From assembly GCF_001280065.1 (NCBI RefSeq), contig NZ_LGEA01000101.1:1-64000 (forward strand): a stretch of 64,000 nt of DNA, read 5' to 3'. The notes below the pieces were generated by a model. That model worked only from the letters and a program-made list of their open reading frames with translations. It did not search any database and had not been told where the DNA came from. Origin of the DNA: Streptomyces sp. NRRL B-1140 (GTDB lineage Bacteria > Actinomycetota > Actinomycetes > Streptomycetales > Streptomycetaceae). Shown in pieces: positions 28,089 through 36,124 of the stretch. Each line of letters starts with the position of its first letter. Within the stretch, counting starts at the first letter, position 1. A program made the translations under genes and the position numbers.

Positions 28089-28951
28089 GCACGCTCGCCG
28101 AGCCGCCCGCCGAGGTCGCCGACGGCTACCGCGCGGGCCGCACCCTGCCCTTCCGCGTCGAGCTGGCCCGGCAGCTGAAACGGCGGCGCACCCTGGTCAT
28201 GGGCGGCGTCCTGGTCGCCCTGCCGATCATCCTGCTGATCGCCTTCCAGGTCGGTGGTGATCCGGGCGGCAACAACAACCGCGTCAACCTCATGGACACG
28301 GCGACCGCGTCCGGGGTCAACTTCGCCGCGGTCAACCTCTTCTCCGCCGCGGGCTTCCTGCTCGTCATCCCCGTCGCCCTGTTCTGCGGCGACACCGTCG
28401 CCTCCGAGGCGAGCTGGTCGTCCCTGCGCTATCTGCTCGCGGCCCCCGTGCCCCGGGCCCGGCTGCTGTGGTCCAAGCTGGCGGTCGGACTCACCCTCAG
28501 CCTCGCCGCGCTCGTCCTGCTCCCGGTCGTCGCCCTGATCGCCGGCACCGCCGCCTACGGCTGGGGGCCGCTCGAACTCCCCACCGGCGGCAGCCTGTCC
28601 ACCGGCACCGCCGCCCAGCGCATGCTGATCGTCGTCGCGTACATCATGGTGTCCCAACTGGTCACCGCCGCCCTCGCGTTCTGCCTCTCGACCCGGACGG
28701 ACGCCCCGCTCGGCGCGGTCGGCGGCGCGGTGTTCCTCACCATCATCGGCAGCGTCCTCGACGAGGTCACGGCCCTCGGCGACTGGCGCCACTTCCTGCC
28801 CGCGCACTGGCAGTACGCCTGGCTCGACGCCGTCCGGCCCCGGCTGGAGTGGACGGACATGATCCAGGGCACGTCGGTCTCCGTCACCTACGCACTCGTG
28901 CTGTTCGCCCTGGCCTTCCGCGGGTTCGCCCGCAAGGACGTCGTCTCCTGA
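28085..28951 (+). CDS. ABC-2 type permease, partner of the hydrolase-ATPase fusion
   Basis: A 288-aa integral membrane protein from ATG 28085. A cytoplasmic start (ELARQLKRRRTLVMGG) leads into six predicted helices, including LVIPVALFCGDTVASE, LTLSLAALVLLPVVALIAGT and a C-terminal VTYALVLFALAFRGFARKDV. ASWSSLRYLLAAPVPR is the usual ABC-2 signature. It forms the channel for the upstream ATPase; the substrate is unknown. Coupled by ATGA overlap to the fusion gene. Confidence 0.88.
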   Translation: MSTLAEPPAEVADGYRAGRTLPFRVELARQLKRRRTLVMGGVLVALPIILLIAFQVGGDPGGNNNRVNLMDTATASGVNFAAVNLFSAAGFLLVIPVALFCGDTVASEASWSSLRYLLAAPVPRARLLWSKLAVGLTLSLAALVLLPVVALIAGTAAYGWGPLELPTGGSLSTGTAAQRMLIVVAYIMVSQLVTAALAFCLSTRTDAPLGAVGGAVFLTIIGSVLDEVTALGDWRHFLPAHWQYAWLDAVRPRLEWTDMIQGTSVSVTYALVLFALAFRGFARKDVVS

Positions 28952-29080
28952 ACGCCCCGTACCGCCCGTCCGCTCCGCCGGACGGGACGCGGGCCAACCG
29001 GGTGAACCTGCGGAACCAATTCTTCTGCACCGGGTTGATGAGGCAGTAGAGCATGCGGCGCCACGAGAAAGGAACGCGCA

Positions 29081-29200
29081 GTGCTCAAGGAGGCCATGAT
29101 CGCTGCGGCGGCCGCCGCTTCCGCCCTTGATGTGCCGGTGACGGCCGCTGTCCCGGCACGCGCCGGCGGACCGGCCGTCGCGCAGGGCAACGGCGAGTAG
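29081..29200 (+). pseudogene. Truncated rodlin gene
   Basis: A GTG-initiated 39-codon frame after AAAGGAA. It starts MLKEAMIAAAAAAS, which closely matches the rodlin signal peptide (MLKKAMVAAAAAAS type), and ends GGPAVAQGNGE just before TAG, matching the mature rodlin start (NGPAVANGNG type). The middle (DVPVTAAVPARA) is diverged, and the remaining ~90 codons of a rodlin are missing. Its place directly before a chaplin gene is where rodlins sit in Streptomyces. Homology is from memory of the family. An expressed short peptide cannot be excluded. Confidence 0.65.
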
Positions 29201-29359
29201 ACGCTTCCTCCGCAGCCCCCGTGCCGCGAGACAGCAGTCCACACGCCTGGTTCCTGTTCAGCGCTGCGACCTGTTCATGCCGCCGCACCGTCGGCCCTGG
29301 ATGTGGACCCCCGCACCGAGGCCGGCCGCCCCGATTCTTCAAGCAGGAGGACAACTGCA

Positions 29360-30085
29360 ATGCGACAGACCCTGAGCAAGGGAGCGTTCGCGGCGGCCGC
29401 CGCCACGGGGATTCTGTCCCTGTACGGCAGCCCCGCCCTCGCCGACTCCGACGCGTCGGGAGTGGCGAAGGACTCTCCCGGTGCGCTGTCCGGGAACAGC
29501 GTGCAGGTGCCGGTCGAGGTGCCGGTCAACGTGTGCGGCAACACCGTCAACGTGCTCGCGGCGCTCAACACCGCGTTCGGCAACTCCTGCAGGAACGTCT
29601 CGCACAAGTCGTCGGGCCACTCGGGCCACGACGCGGACGCGGACGCGTCGGCGATCGTCAAGGATTCCCCCGGCCTGGGTTCCGGGAACAACGTGCAGGT
29701 GCCGCTCGATGTGCCCGTGAACGTGTGCGGCAACAGCGTCAACGGGGGCGCGCTGTTCAACGACGCGCTCGAGAACGACTGCGAGAACGGCTCCCGCGAC
29801 GGCGGCCACGGCGACGACGACAAGCCGTCGAACGAGGAGAAGCCGAAGCCCCCGGCCAAGGACGGTTCCCTCCCGCCGGACAGCGAGAAGCCGCGTTCCA
29901 CCACCCCGGACACCGAGGACTCGTCCGTCACCGAGGAAGTGGCGGAGCAGGAAGAGTCCAGCAGCGTGCCCCAGCTGGCCGAGACCGGCAGCGAGGCCCT
30001 GGCCGCGGCGTCGGCCGCCAGTGCCGTCCTGATCGCGGGCGGAGTGCTGATGTACCGCCGGGGCCGCGCCACCTCGTCCCGCTGA
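29360..30085 (+). CDS. Long chaplin with two chaplin domains and sortase signal
   Basis: A 241-aa cell-wall-anchored surfactant protein of the ChpA/B/C class. A signal peptide ends near SPALA. Two chaplin domains follow: SGVAKDSPGALSGNSVQVPV...NVCGNTVNVLAALN...NSC and AIVKDSPGLGSGNNVQVPL...NVCGNSVNGGALFN...NDC, each with the paired cysteines. A charged linker leads to LAETG (206-210), a hydrophobic helix and MYRRGRATSSR, the signal for class E sortase. Chaplins assemble the hydrophobic amyloid coat of aerial hyphae and spores. ATG 29360 has AGGAGG upstream. A perfect terminator follows. Confidence 0.95.
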   Translation: MRQTLSKGAFAAAAATGILSLYGSPALADSDASGVAKDSPGALSGNSVQVPVEVPVNVCGNTVNVLAALNTAFGNSCRNVSHKSSGHSGHDADADASAIVKDSPGLGSGNNVQVPLDVPVNVCGNSVNGGALFNDALENDCENGSRDGGHGDDDKPSNEEKPKPPAKDGSLPPDSEKPRSTTPDTEDSSVTEEVAEQEESSSVPQLAETGSEALAAASAASAVLIAGGVLMYRRGRATSSR

Positions 30086-30091
30086 CCCTTC

Positions 30092-30119
30092 CCGGGGCGG
30101 CCGAGCACGGCCGCCCCGG
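30092..30119 (+). terminator. Terminator after the long chaplin
   Basis: A perfect 12-bp GC stem (30092-30103 with 30108-30119) with an AGCA loop starts 7 bases after the chaplin stop. Confidence 0.8.
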
Positions 30120-30271
30120 ACCGCACCACCCGCACCCCCCGCCGACCACGGTCCGGGGGGTGTCGGCCGTCCTGCGGCACCGGCTTGCCCGACCGCCTTC
30201 CCGGCACGAGAGCGGGCCGCCGACGACGCCGTCGCCGTCAGCGGCCCGCCTGCCACCGTGTGAGTCGCCCG

Positions 30272-31540
30272 TCAGCGGTGCACGGGCGACGGCGACTCGC
30301 TCCGGCTGCCGTCCACCGGAGCGGGGACGACGCCGCCCACCGGCATCGCCCCGAGCCGGCGGCGTACGCCGCGGACGAGAGTCGACGCCGTGAACGACGC
30401 GCCCTGCACGAACCGCATGGCCGGGCCGAAGCCCGAGGCCGTCACCAGACCCGCGAAGAACAGGCCGGGGCAGGAGGACTCGAAGCTGCGCCCGACCGCC
30501 GGGGAGCCGTCCGGCAGTGCCGTCAGTGTCCCGCGCAGCTCCGGGGCGAGCAGGCCGAGCCGGTCGCAACGCGCCCGGAACCCCGTGGCGGCGATGACGT
30601 GTTCGGTCTCCAGGCTGCGCAGGGCACCCGTGCGGCTCGCCATGTCCAGCCGCACCCCGCCCGGCACCGCACAGGCCGCGGTGACCTCATGGCCCGGCAG
30701 CAGCTCCACGACGCCCTCCACCCGGTCCCGCACCCACCACGCGCCCGCCGGCCCCAGCGCCGTGGTCGCGATGCGGGCCCGGGTCGGCTCCGGCAGTCGC
30801 CGGAACAGGTTGGGACGCTCCGCGTAGAACCAGTTCTTCCACCCGGGGCCGAGGCCGCTGTGCGGGGAGCGGACCGACCGCCACAGTGGGCGCTCCCAGG
30901 GCGGCGGCACGTCGTTCCACACCAGCCGGTCCGCCCGCGCCAGCACCCGGACCTTCGTACCCTGCTCGGCGAGCAGGGCCGCCGTTTCCAGGGCCGCCTG
31001 CCCGCCACCGATCACCGTGACGTCCTTGTCACGGAAGCGGTCGAGGTCGCTGTGGTGACTGCTGTGCGTCACCAGGGCGGGATGCAGTCCGCGCAGTGCC
31101 TGCGGTACCTCGACGAACGGCATCACACCGACCGCCAGGGCCACCGTCCGCGCCTGCACCTCCTCTCCGTCCTCGGTGACCGCCGTGAAACCGCCCGGCC
31201 CGGCCGCCACACGGGTCACCGTGCGTTCGTCCACCTCCGGCACGGCATTGCGCGCGAACCACAGGCCGTACTCCGCGAACGCCTCGACGGGGATCGGCTG
31301 CGCATGGCGTGCCGTCAGTCCGTGCTGCGCGCAGTAGACGTCCAGACGCCACTGGCCGGCCGGGTCGGAGAGGTTGGACGCCCACGGTTCCGACTTCAGG
31401 AACATGCCGCGGGGCATGTTGTCCCGCCAGGACGCCATGGGACGGCCGAACACGCGCAGGCTCAGTCCGGCGGCCGCGGCGTGGGACGCGATCGACAGAC
31501 CGTAGGGGCCTGCGCCCACCACCAGAAGGTCGTACACCAT
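30272..31540 (-). CDS. FAD-dependent NAD(P)-binding oxidoreductase
   Basis: A 422-aa soluble flavoprotein. The FAD-binding Rossmann motif VVGAGPYGLSIASHA is at the N-terminus, and the second, NAD(P) motif VIGGGQAALETAALLAE is near the middle. HVIAATGFRARCDRLG and LFFAGLVTASGFGPAMRFV close the FAD site. The layout resembles class B monooxygenases and N-hydroxylases. The ATG overlaps the stop of the ATP-grasp gene by 4 bases (31537-31540 area), so the two act together. Substrate unknown; modification of an aminoacyl or sugar substituent of the adjacent glycan is only a hypothesis. Confidence 0.8.
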   Translation of the reverse strand: MVYDLLVVGAGPYGLSIASHAAAAGLSLRVFGRPMASWRDNMPRGMFLKSEPWASNLSDPAGQWRLDVYCAQHGLTARHAQPIPVEAFAEYGLWFARNAVPEVDERTVTRVAAGPGGFTAVTEDGEEVQARTVALAVGVMPFVEVPQALRGLHPALVTHSSHHSDLDRFRDKDVTVIGGGQAALETAALLAEQGTKVRVLARADRLVWNDVPPPWERPLWRSVRSPHSGLGPGWKNWFYAERPNLFRRLPEPTRARIATTALGPAGAWWVRDRVEGVVELLPGHEVTAACAVPGGVRLDMASRTGALRSLETEHVIAATGFRARCDRLGLLAPELRGTLTALPDGSPAVGRSFESSCPGLFFAGLVTASGFGPAMRFVQGASFTASTLVRGVRRRLGAMPVGGVVPAPVDGSRSESPSPVHR

Positions 31541-32790
31541 CAACTGCTCGCTTTCTCGTTGTCGGTCAGGGAGGGCGAGGCCGCCCGGGGGATCCGCCGG
31601 GGCGTCGGCACCGTCGTCGTGCCGAGCCGCTCGTACAGCCGGCGGGACACATGCCGGCACCACTGGGCCCACATGACCCGTCCGGGGGAGCGGTCGTCCG
31701 CCGCGTACCAGGCCAGTTCGCGCCCGCCCGGCGCCGCACGCAGCGCCGCCATCGGCGCGTAGTTCTCCACCACGAACTCCCGCCCGGCCATCGGAGCCCC
31801 GTCCGGCAGCGAACGGCCCGTCAGGTCCAGGTGCAGGGCCCGTACGACGTCCAGGCCCGTGCTGTCGGCGAAGAGCCGGAACTGGGCGCCGGCACGCGGG
31901 TTGAAGTCGAGCAGGTGGTAACGGCCCGTCTCACCGCAGCGGCGGAAGTCGAGGTCGAAGATGCCCCGGTAACCCAGCTCGCCGGTGAGCCGCTCGGCCA
32001 GCGCCTGCACCTGGGTGTTGGGAGTCCAGCGGCCCACCGCGGTCAGGCCCGCCCCCCGCGGCCAGGCCAGCTGCTTGCGGCCGGGACCGCCCGCGCGCAC
32101 GGTGCCCGAGCGGTCGGCGTACCCGTGGAAGAACCAGTCCCGGTCCGGCCCGGGTGACAGGTATGCCTGGAGCAGCAGCCGGCTGCCCGCTTCCTCGGTG
32201 CGCAGGAAGAGCTCCCGGGCCTGCGGTGCGGACCGCACCAGCACCGTGCTGCGCAGCCCGCCGCCGGTGGGCAGCAGCCAGGGGCGGCTCCACTTCGCCA
32301 CCAGCGGCAGCCCGAGCCGTCGCAGGGCATCGTCGACCCCGGCCGCACTGTCCGGGATCAGCGTCTGCGGGTGCGGGACCTCGGCGGACGCGCACACGGC
32401 GGCCAGTTCCGCCTTGTCGGCGACGCGCTCGGCCAGGGTGCCGGGCAGCTCCGGCAGCAGGTAGGAGGAGGTGAGTTCGTCCCGTGCCCGCCCCACGGTG
32501 ATGGCGCTCGCGTCGTCCATCGGGACCAGGACGGCGGGCCGCGCGATCCGGTCGGCCACGCGGCGCAGCACGGCGAGGATCTCCTCCGCGGACGCGCCCG
32601 GGGGCGGCGGCGGATGCATGTGACGTACGTAGCGTGACGCTCCGACGGGACTTCCCGCGGTGTCAGCGACGACGTGCACCTCCACTCCCGCCCTGCCGAG
32701 CGAGCGCACCGCTCCCAGCGTTCCGTGGTGGAAAGGATTCCGGTCGATCCGCAGCACAACAGCGGGGACGCGGATGTCGAGCAGCGACAC
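31540..32790 (-). CDS. ATP-grasp ligase-like protein
   Basis: A 416-aa protein from GTG 32790 (preceded by GAGAAAGAGAG). It resembles ATP-grasp carboxylate-amine ligases: an N-terminal VVLRIDRNPFHHGTLGAVRSLGRAGVEVHVV Rossmann-like domain, LPLVAKWSRPWLL with the ATP-binding Lys, a middle lid, and GIFDLDFRRCGETGRYHLLDFNPRAGAQFRLF supplying the metal-binding Asp and Asn. Such enzymes join an amino acid or peptide to a carboxylate, often on cell-wall or exopolysaccharide units. Longer upstream starts would overlap the divergent promoter region of the GH26 gene. It is cotranscribed with the flavoprotein. Confidence 0.8.
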   Translation of the reverse strand: MSLLDIRVPAVVLRIDRNPFHHGTLGAVRSLGRAGVEVHVVADTAGSPVGASRYVRHMHPPPPPGASAEEILAVLRRVADRIARPAVLVPMDDASAITVGRARDELTSSYLLPELPGTLAERVADKAELAAVCASAEVPHPQTLIPDSAAGVDDALRRLGLPLVAKWSRPWLLPTGGGLRSTVLVRSAPQARELFLRTEEAGSRLLLQAYLSPGPDRDWFFHGYADRSGTVRAGGPGRKQLAWPRGAGLTAVGRWTPNTQVQALAERLTGELGYRGIFDLDFRRCGETGRYHLLDFNPRAGAQFRLFADSTGLDVVRALHLDLTGRSLPDGAPMAGREFVVENYAPMAALRAAPGGRELAWYAADDRSPGRVMWAQWCRHVSRRLYERLGTTTVPTPRRIPRAASPSLTDNEKASS

Positions 32791-32957
32791 GAATTCTCTC
32801 TTTCTCTTCGACCGGCTCACCCGCACGGGCGAGCCCGGCACTCGAAAGCCGCAACGGCACTGGCGCTCCAGGCTTTTCTGTGACTCACTAATATGACTGC
32901 CCGTCAATAACACCAATTGCGGCAGCACTCCGGACGAGAGCGAACAAAGGAGCAGGC

Positions 32958-34265
32958 ATGGCCCCACGGCACAGGCGGGCCAAGGTCCGCCGGCTGACCC
33001 TGGGCGCGGCAGCGGTCGCCGCGTCGGCCGCCCTGGCGTCCGTCCTCGTGGCGGAGGTGGGGGTGGCGCAGGCCGCCGAGCCCGGGGCACCGGCGCCGAC
33101 CCCCGTGGTCCCCGCCGCGACGCCCTCGGCCCTGACATCTCCGGCCCTCACGCCCCCGGAGCCGACACCGCCGGCCCTGACGCCTCCGGCCGTCGCCCAG
33201 CTCCCGGTACCCGCACCGGCCCCCACCACCGCGGCGGCCGGTGAGGGGATCCCCGCCTTCGGTGTCTTCCTCAAGTCCGACGCCCGTGGCGTGGCGCGGA
33301 TGCCGCTGTTCAGCCACTGGCTGGGCGGCACGGAGCTCCGCGTCGGCCACACCTACCTGCCAGGACACCGCTGGCGGGACATCGAGGGCGCCGCCGACTT
33401 CCTGGACGTGTGGGCGCACTGGCGCAACAAGAAGGCCGACCGGATGCTCGTCCTCAACGTCCCCATGCAGGAGCGCAACGAGGAGGGCGTCTCCGACAAC
33501 GAGGTCCGGCAGCTGCTGCGGCGCGGAGCGGCCGGGGAGTTCGATCACCACTTCCGTGTCCTCGCCGAGCGGCTGGTCGAGCTGAAGGTGCCGGACACGG
33601 TCATCGTGCTCGGCTGGGAGATGAATGGCACCACGTACACCCATCGCTGTGGGCCGGACCCGGAGGCCTGGAAGAAGTACTGGAACAGGATCGTCGCCAC
33701 CATGCGTTCCGTGCCGGGCCAGGAATTCCGATTCGATTTCACGCCGAGCCGTGGCCATGATGCCGTTCCCTGGACGAAGTGCTACCCGGGGGACGACACG
33801 GTCGACGTCATCGGCATGGATTCCTACGATCAGCCGAACGGAATGTCGTTCGATCAACAGGTGAAAGAGCCCTACGGGCTGCAGCACCATGTGGATTTCG
33901 CGAAGGCTCACGGCAAACCCATTTCCTATCCGGAATGGGGTCTCTTCCGCAACGGTGACAATCCCGAGTACATGCGGCGCATGCTCGCCTGGATGGACGA
34001 GTACAGGCCGCTCTACAACACGCTGACCGACTACTGCCCGCACGGCGTGTGGCAGTGCGGAGCCAACCCGAAGTCCTCCCACGTGTACCGGTCCGCCCTG
34101 TTCGGCCGCGGCGACCAGGCGGCCCCGCCCCTCACGCCCACACCCACGCCGAAGCCGACCCCGCCCGGCACGACGCCGCCCCCGGACTGCACGCCCCTGG
34201 ACCTGGGCAGCTGGGTCGAGGAGTGGCTCGGCGGAAAGCTCTGCCTGCGCTTCGACTGGTGGTGA
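32958..34265 (+). CDS. Secreted GH26-like glycoside hydrolase
   Basis: A 435-aa exported enzyme. A basic N-terminus and a hydrophobic segment end at AQAAEPG, followed by an Ala/Pro/Thr linker (to about 90). The GH26 (beta-mannanase-like) barrel follows: FGVFLKSD, VIVLGWEMNGTTY with probable acid/base Glu221, FTPSRGHD, VIGMDSYDQP and ISYPEWGLF with probable nucleophile Glu326. It has a short Pro/Thr linker and a Cys-containing tail. AAAGGAGCAGGC precedes ATG 32958. Codons in 33.7-34.0 kb are less GC-biased than in neighbours. It likely trims or releases the polysaccharide made by the flanking genes. Confidence 0.85.
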   Translation: MAPRHRRAKVRRLTLGAAAVAASAALASVLVAEVGVAQAAEPGAPAPTPVVPAATPSALTSPALTPPEPTPPALTPPAVAQLPVPAPAPTTAAAGEGIPAFGVFLKSDARGVARMPLFSHWLGGTELRVGHTYLPGHRWRDIEGAADFLDVWAHWRNKKADRMLVLNVPMQERNEEGVSDNEVRQLLRRGAAGEFDHHFRVLAERLVELKVPDTVIVLGWEMNGTTYTHRCGPDPEAWKKYWNRIVATMRSVPGQEFRFDFTPSRGHDAVPWTKCYPGDDTVDVIGMDSYDQPNGMSFDQQVKEPYGLQHHVDFAKAHGKPISYPEWGLFRNGDNPEYMRRMLAWMDEYRPLYNTLTDYCPHGVWQCGANPKSSHVYRSALFGRGDQAAPPLTPTPTPKPTPPGTTPPPDCTPLDLGSWVEEWLGGKLCLRFDWW

Positions 34266-34271
34266 TCCGCC

Positions 34272-34310
34272 GGCCCGGCGAGACACCGCTCCCCGGTGCC
34301 GGACCGGGCC
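34272..34310. terminator. Bidirectional terminator between GH26 and the Wzz-like gene
   Basis: GGCCCGG (34272-34278) pairs with CCGGGCC (34304-34310), and CACCG (34284-34288) with CGGTG (34294-34298) inside. It separates two convergent genes. Confidence 0.6.
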
Positions 34311-34318
34311 CGCCGTCG

Positions 34319-34975
34319 TCACCGCTTGCCGCGCACATCGGCGGCGGCGGCCGGGCCGGGCACCGAGGCGGCCGGGGCGCCCTCAGCGTCCCGGCCGCTC
34401 TTGCGGGGCCGAGCCAGCAGGGCCAGGCCGCCCAGCAGACCGCCGGCGCTCGCCCCCACCAGACCCGTCACCACCGGTGACGCGGACGTCGGCTCGCGCG
34501 GCTCCACCGCCCGGGAGAACCGCACGAGCCGCACGTGGGTGCTGTCACTGCTGTCCTCCGCGTGGCGGGTCAGCGAGCGGGTGACCGCGTTGGCCATGTC
34601 GACGGCGAGGCCGGGGCGCGAGGACGTGGCCGACACGGCGACCATCGGCGCGTCCGGCGACGTCGCCGTGCGCACACTGTGCTGCAGGGTGCGCACCGGA
34701 ACGCCCGCGTACACCTGAGCGTCCCCGAGCACCGCGAGCTGCGTGGCGACCCGGCCGTACGCCTGGGCGAACCCGAGGGCGGCGTCCGGCGTGGACTTCT
34801 CGGTGGGTACGGCGATGACGTAGCTCGTGGCCGTGTACGTGGAGGGTGTGAGCACGCCGTAGGAACCGCCGAGCAGACCCCCGACGACGGTGCCCGCCGC
34901 CAGCACGGACCACAGGGGAAGGCCCCTGAGACGAGCCGGGGACAGGCGGTGCTGACGGGGCGGAGTGTCGGTCAT
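34319..34975 (-). CDS. Wzz/BY-kinase-adaptor-like chain-length protein
   Basis: A 218-aa membrane protein. The first helix (LWSVLAAGTVVGGLLGG, about 20-38) is followed by YGVLTPSTYTATSYVIAV, typical of Wzz/Wzc periplasmic domains. A mixed alpha/beta extracellular part follows (SATSSRPGLAVDMANAVTRSL, the classic 'AxxLANA' style helix), ending with a second helix (VTGLVGASAGGLLGGLALLARPR). No kinase domain is present. It probably sets the chain length or assembles the export complex. It overlaps the preceding glycosyltransferase gene by ATGA and is last in the operon. Confidence 0.82.
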   Translation of the reverse strand: MTDTPPRQHRLSPARLRGLPLWSVLAAGTVVGGLLGGSYGVLTPSTYTATSYVIAVPTEKSTPDAALGFAQAYGRVATQLAVLGDAQVYAGVPVRTLQHSVRTATSPDAPMVAVSATSSRPGLAVDMANAVTRSLTRHAEDSSDSTHVRLVRFSRAVEPREPTSASPVVTGLVGASAGGLLGGLALLARPRKSGRDAEGAPAASVPGPAAAADVRGKR

Positions 34976-36123
34976 GAGGAGGTGGCTCCCAGAGGTGAGA
35001 GGGACGGCGAACTGGAGACCGCTGTCGCGTACACGTCGGTGAGACGGGCCGCGCAGTGGGTGATGCTGTAGTGGCGGGCGACCTCCGAGACCCCGCGCGG
35101 CCGGGCGCCGGCCGCGCGGGCCTCGGTCATCGCGCGGGCGTAGGCCTCGGGACCGCCGCGCACACACCGGGCGCCGGCGGCGGCGGACGGCCGCACGTCC
35201 TCGATGGCCGGGCAGGAGGCGTAGAGCACCGGCAGCCCGGCCGCCAGAGCCTCCACGGCCGCCAGCCCGAAGGCCTCCTCCGTGGACGGGGACGCCAGCA
35301 GGTCCATCGCCGAGGTGAGCGACGGCAGGTCCGGACCCGGCGAGTCGTCGCGCACGTAGGGACGTTCGCCGGTGAAGACGACGCGCTCGGCCACGCCGGC
35401 CTCGTGGGCCGTGCGACGCAGCGCGTGCTCCTCGGGGCCGCCGCCCACCAGCAGCAGCCGGCACTCGTCCGGCAGCAGGGCCAGCGCGCGGACCAGGACG
35501 TCGAACCGCTTCCCCGCGGTGAGCCGGCCGACTCCGCCCACGACCCAGGCGTCCTCCGGCAGGCCGAAGTACCGGCGGGCCTGCGCGCGCCGCTCCGGGT
35601 CGAAGCGGAACCGGTCGAGGTCGATGCCGTTCGGGACGACCTCGATACGGGGCGCGGGCACGCCCCAGTGCTTCAGGCGCTCGGCCACCGTCGGGGAGAC
35701 GGCGACCGTCGCCGAACCGAGCCGCTCACTGGCGAGGTACAGCCCCCGCACGCCTGCCGTCAGGTCGCGGCCCTCCATCTGGGAATCGCCCAGGGAGTGT
35801 TCGGTGGCGACGACCGCCCGGACCCCGGCCAGGCGTGCGGCGAGACGGCCGTAGACGCAAGCCCGGTAGAGGTGGGTGTGCACCAGGTCGTAGCCGCCGG
35901 CGCGGATCAGCCGGACCAGGCGCGGCAGGGCGGCCAGGTCCCGGTTGCCGCCCATGCCGAGATGCGTGACACGGACTCCGTCGGCGGTCAGGCCCTCGGC
36001 GACCGCGCCGGGGTTGGTGAGCGTCACGACGTCGCAGTCGACGGGCAGATGACGCAGCAGCAGCCGCAGCTGCTGCTCGGCCCCGCCGACACCGAGGCCG
36101 GTGATGATGTGCAGAGCCCTCAT
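34972..36123 (-). CDS. GT4-family glycosyltransferase
   Basis: A 383-aa GT-B glycosyltransferase. The N-terminal HIITGLGVGGAEQQLRLLLRHLP is the usual GT4 acceptor-domain start. HTHLYRACVYGRLAA and VVATEHSLGDSQ follow, then VVPNGIDLDRF at the domain linker, GVGRLTAGKRFDVLVRAL, and the donor E-x7-E region STEEAFGLAAVEALAAGLPVL. It adds one sugar to the lipid-linked repeat unit on the cytosolic face. Only 1 base separates it from the upstream deacetylase gene. Confidence 0.88.
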   Translation of the reverse strand: MRALHIITGLGVGGAEQQLRLLLRHLPVDCDVVTLTNPGAVAEGLTADGVRVTHLGMGGNRDLAALPRLVRLIRAGGYDLVHTHLYRACVYGRLAARLAGVRAVVATEHSLGDSQMEGRDLTAGVRGLYLASERLGSATVAVSPTVAERLKHWGVPAPRIEVVPNGIDLDRFRFDPERRAQARRYFGLPEDAWVVGGVGRLTAGKRFDVLVRALALLPDECRLLLVGGGPEEHALRRTAHEAGVAERVVFTGERPYVRDDSPGPDLPSLTSAMDLLASPSTEEAFGLAAVEALAAGLPVLYASCPAIEDVRPSAAAGARCVRGGPEAYARAMTEARAAGARPRGVSEVARHYSITHCAARLTDVYATAVSSSPSLSPLGATSS

Positions 36124-36124
36124 C

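Noticed and set aside
33087..33230. Ala/Pro/Thr-rich stretch as a CRISPR-like or tandem-repeat array
   Set aside because: It is an interdomain linker of the GH26 protein with codon-level similarity only; there are no regular spacers. No CRISPR array was seen anywhere in the window.
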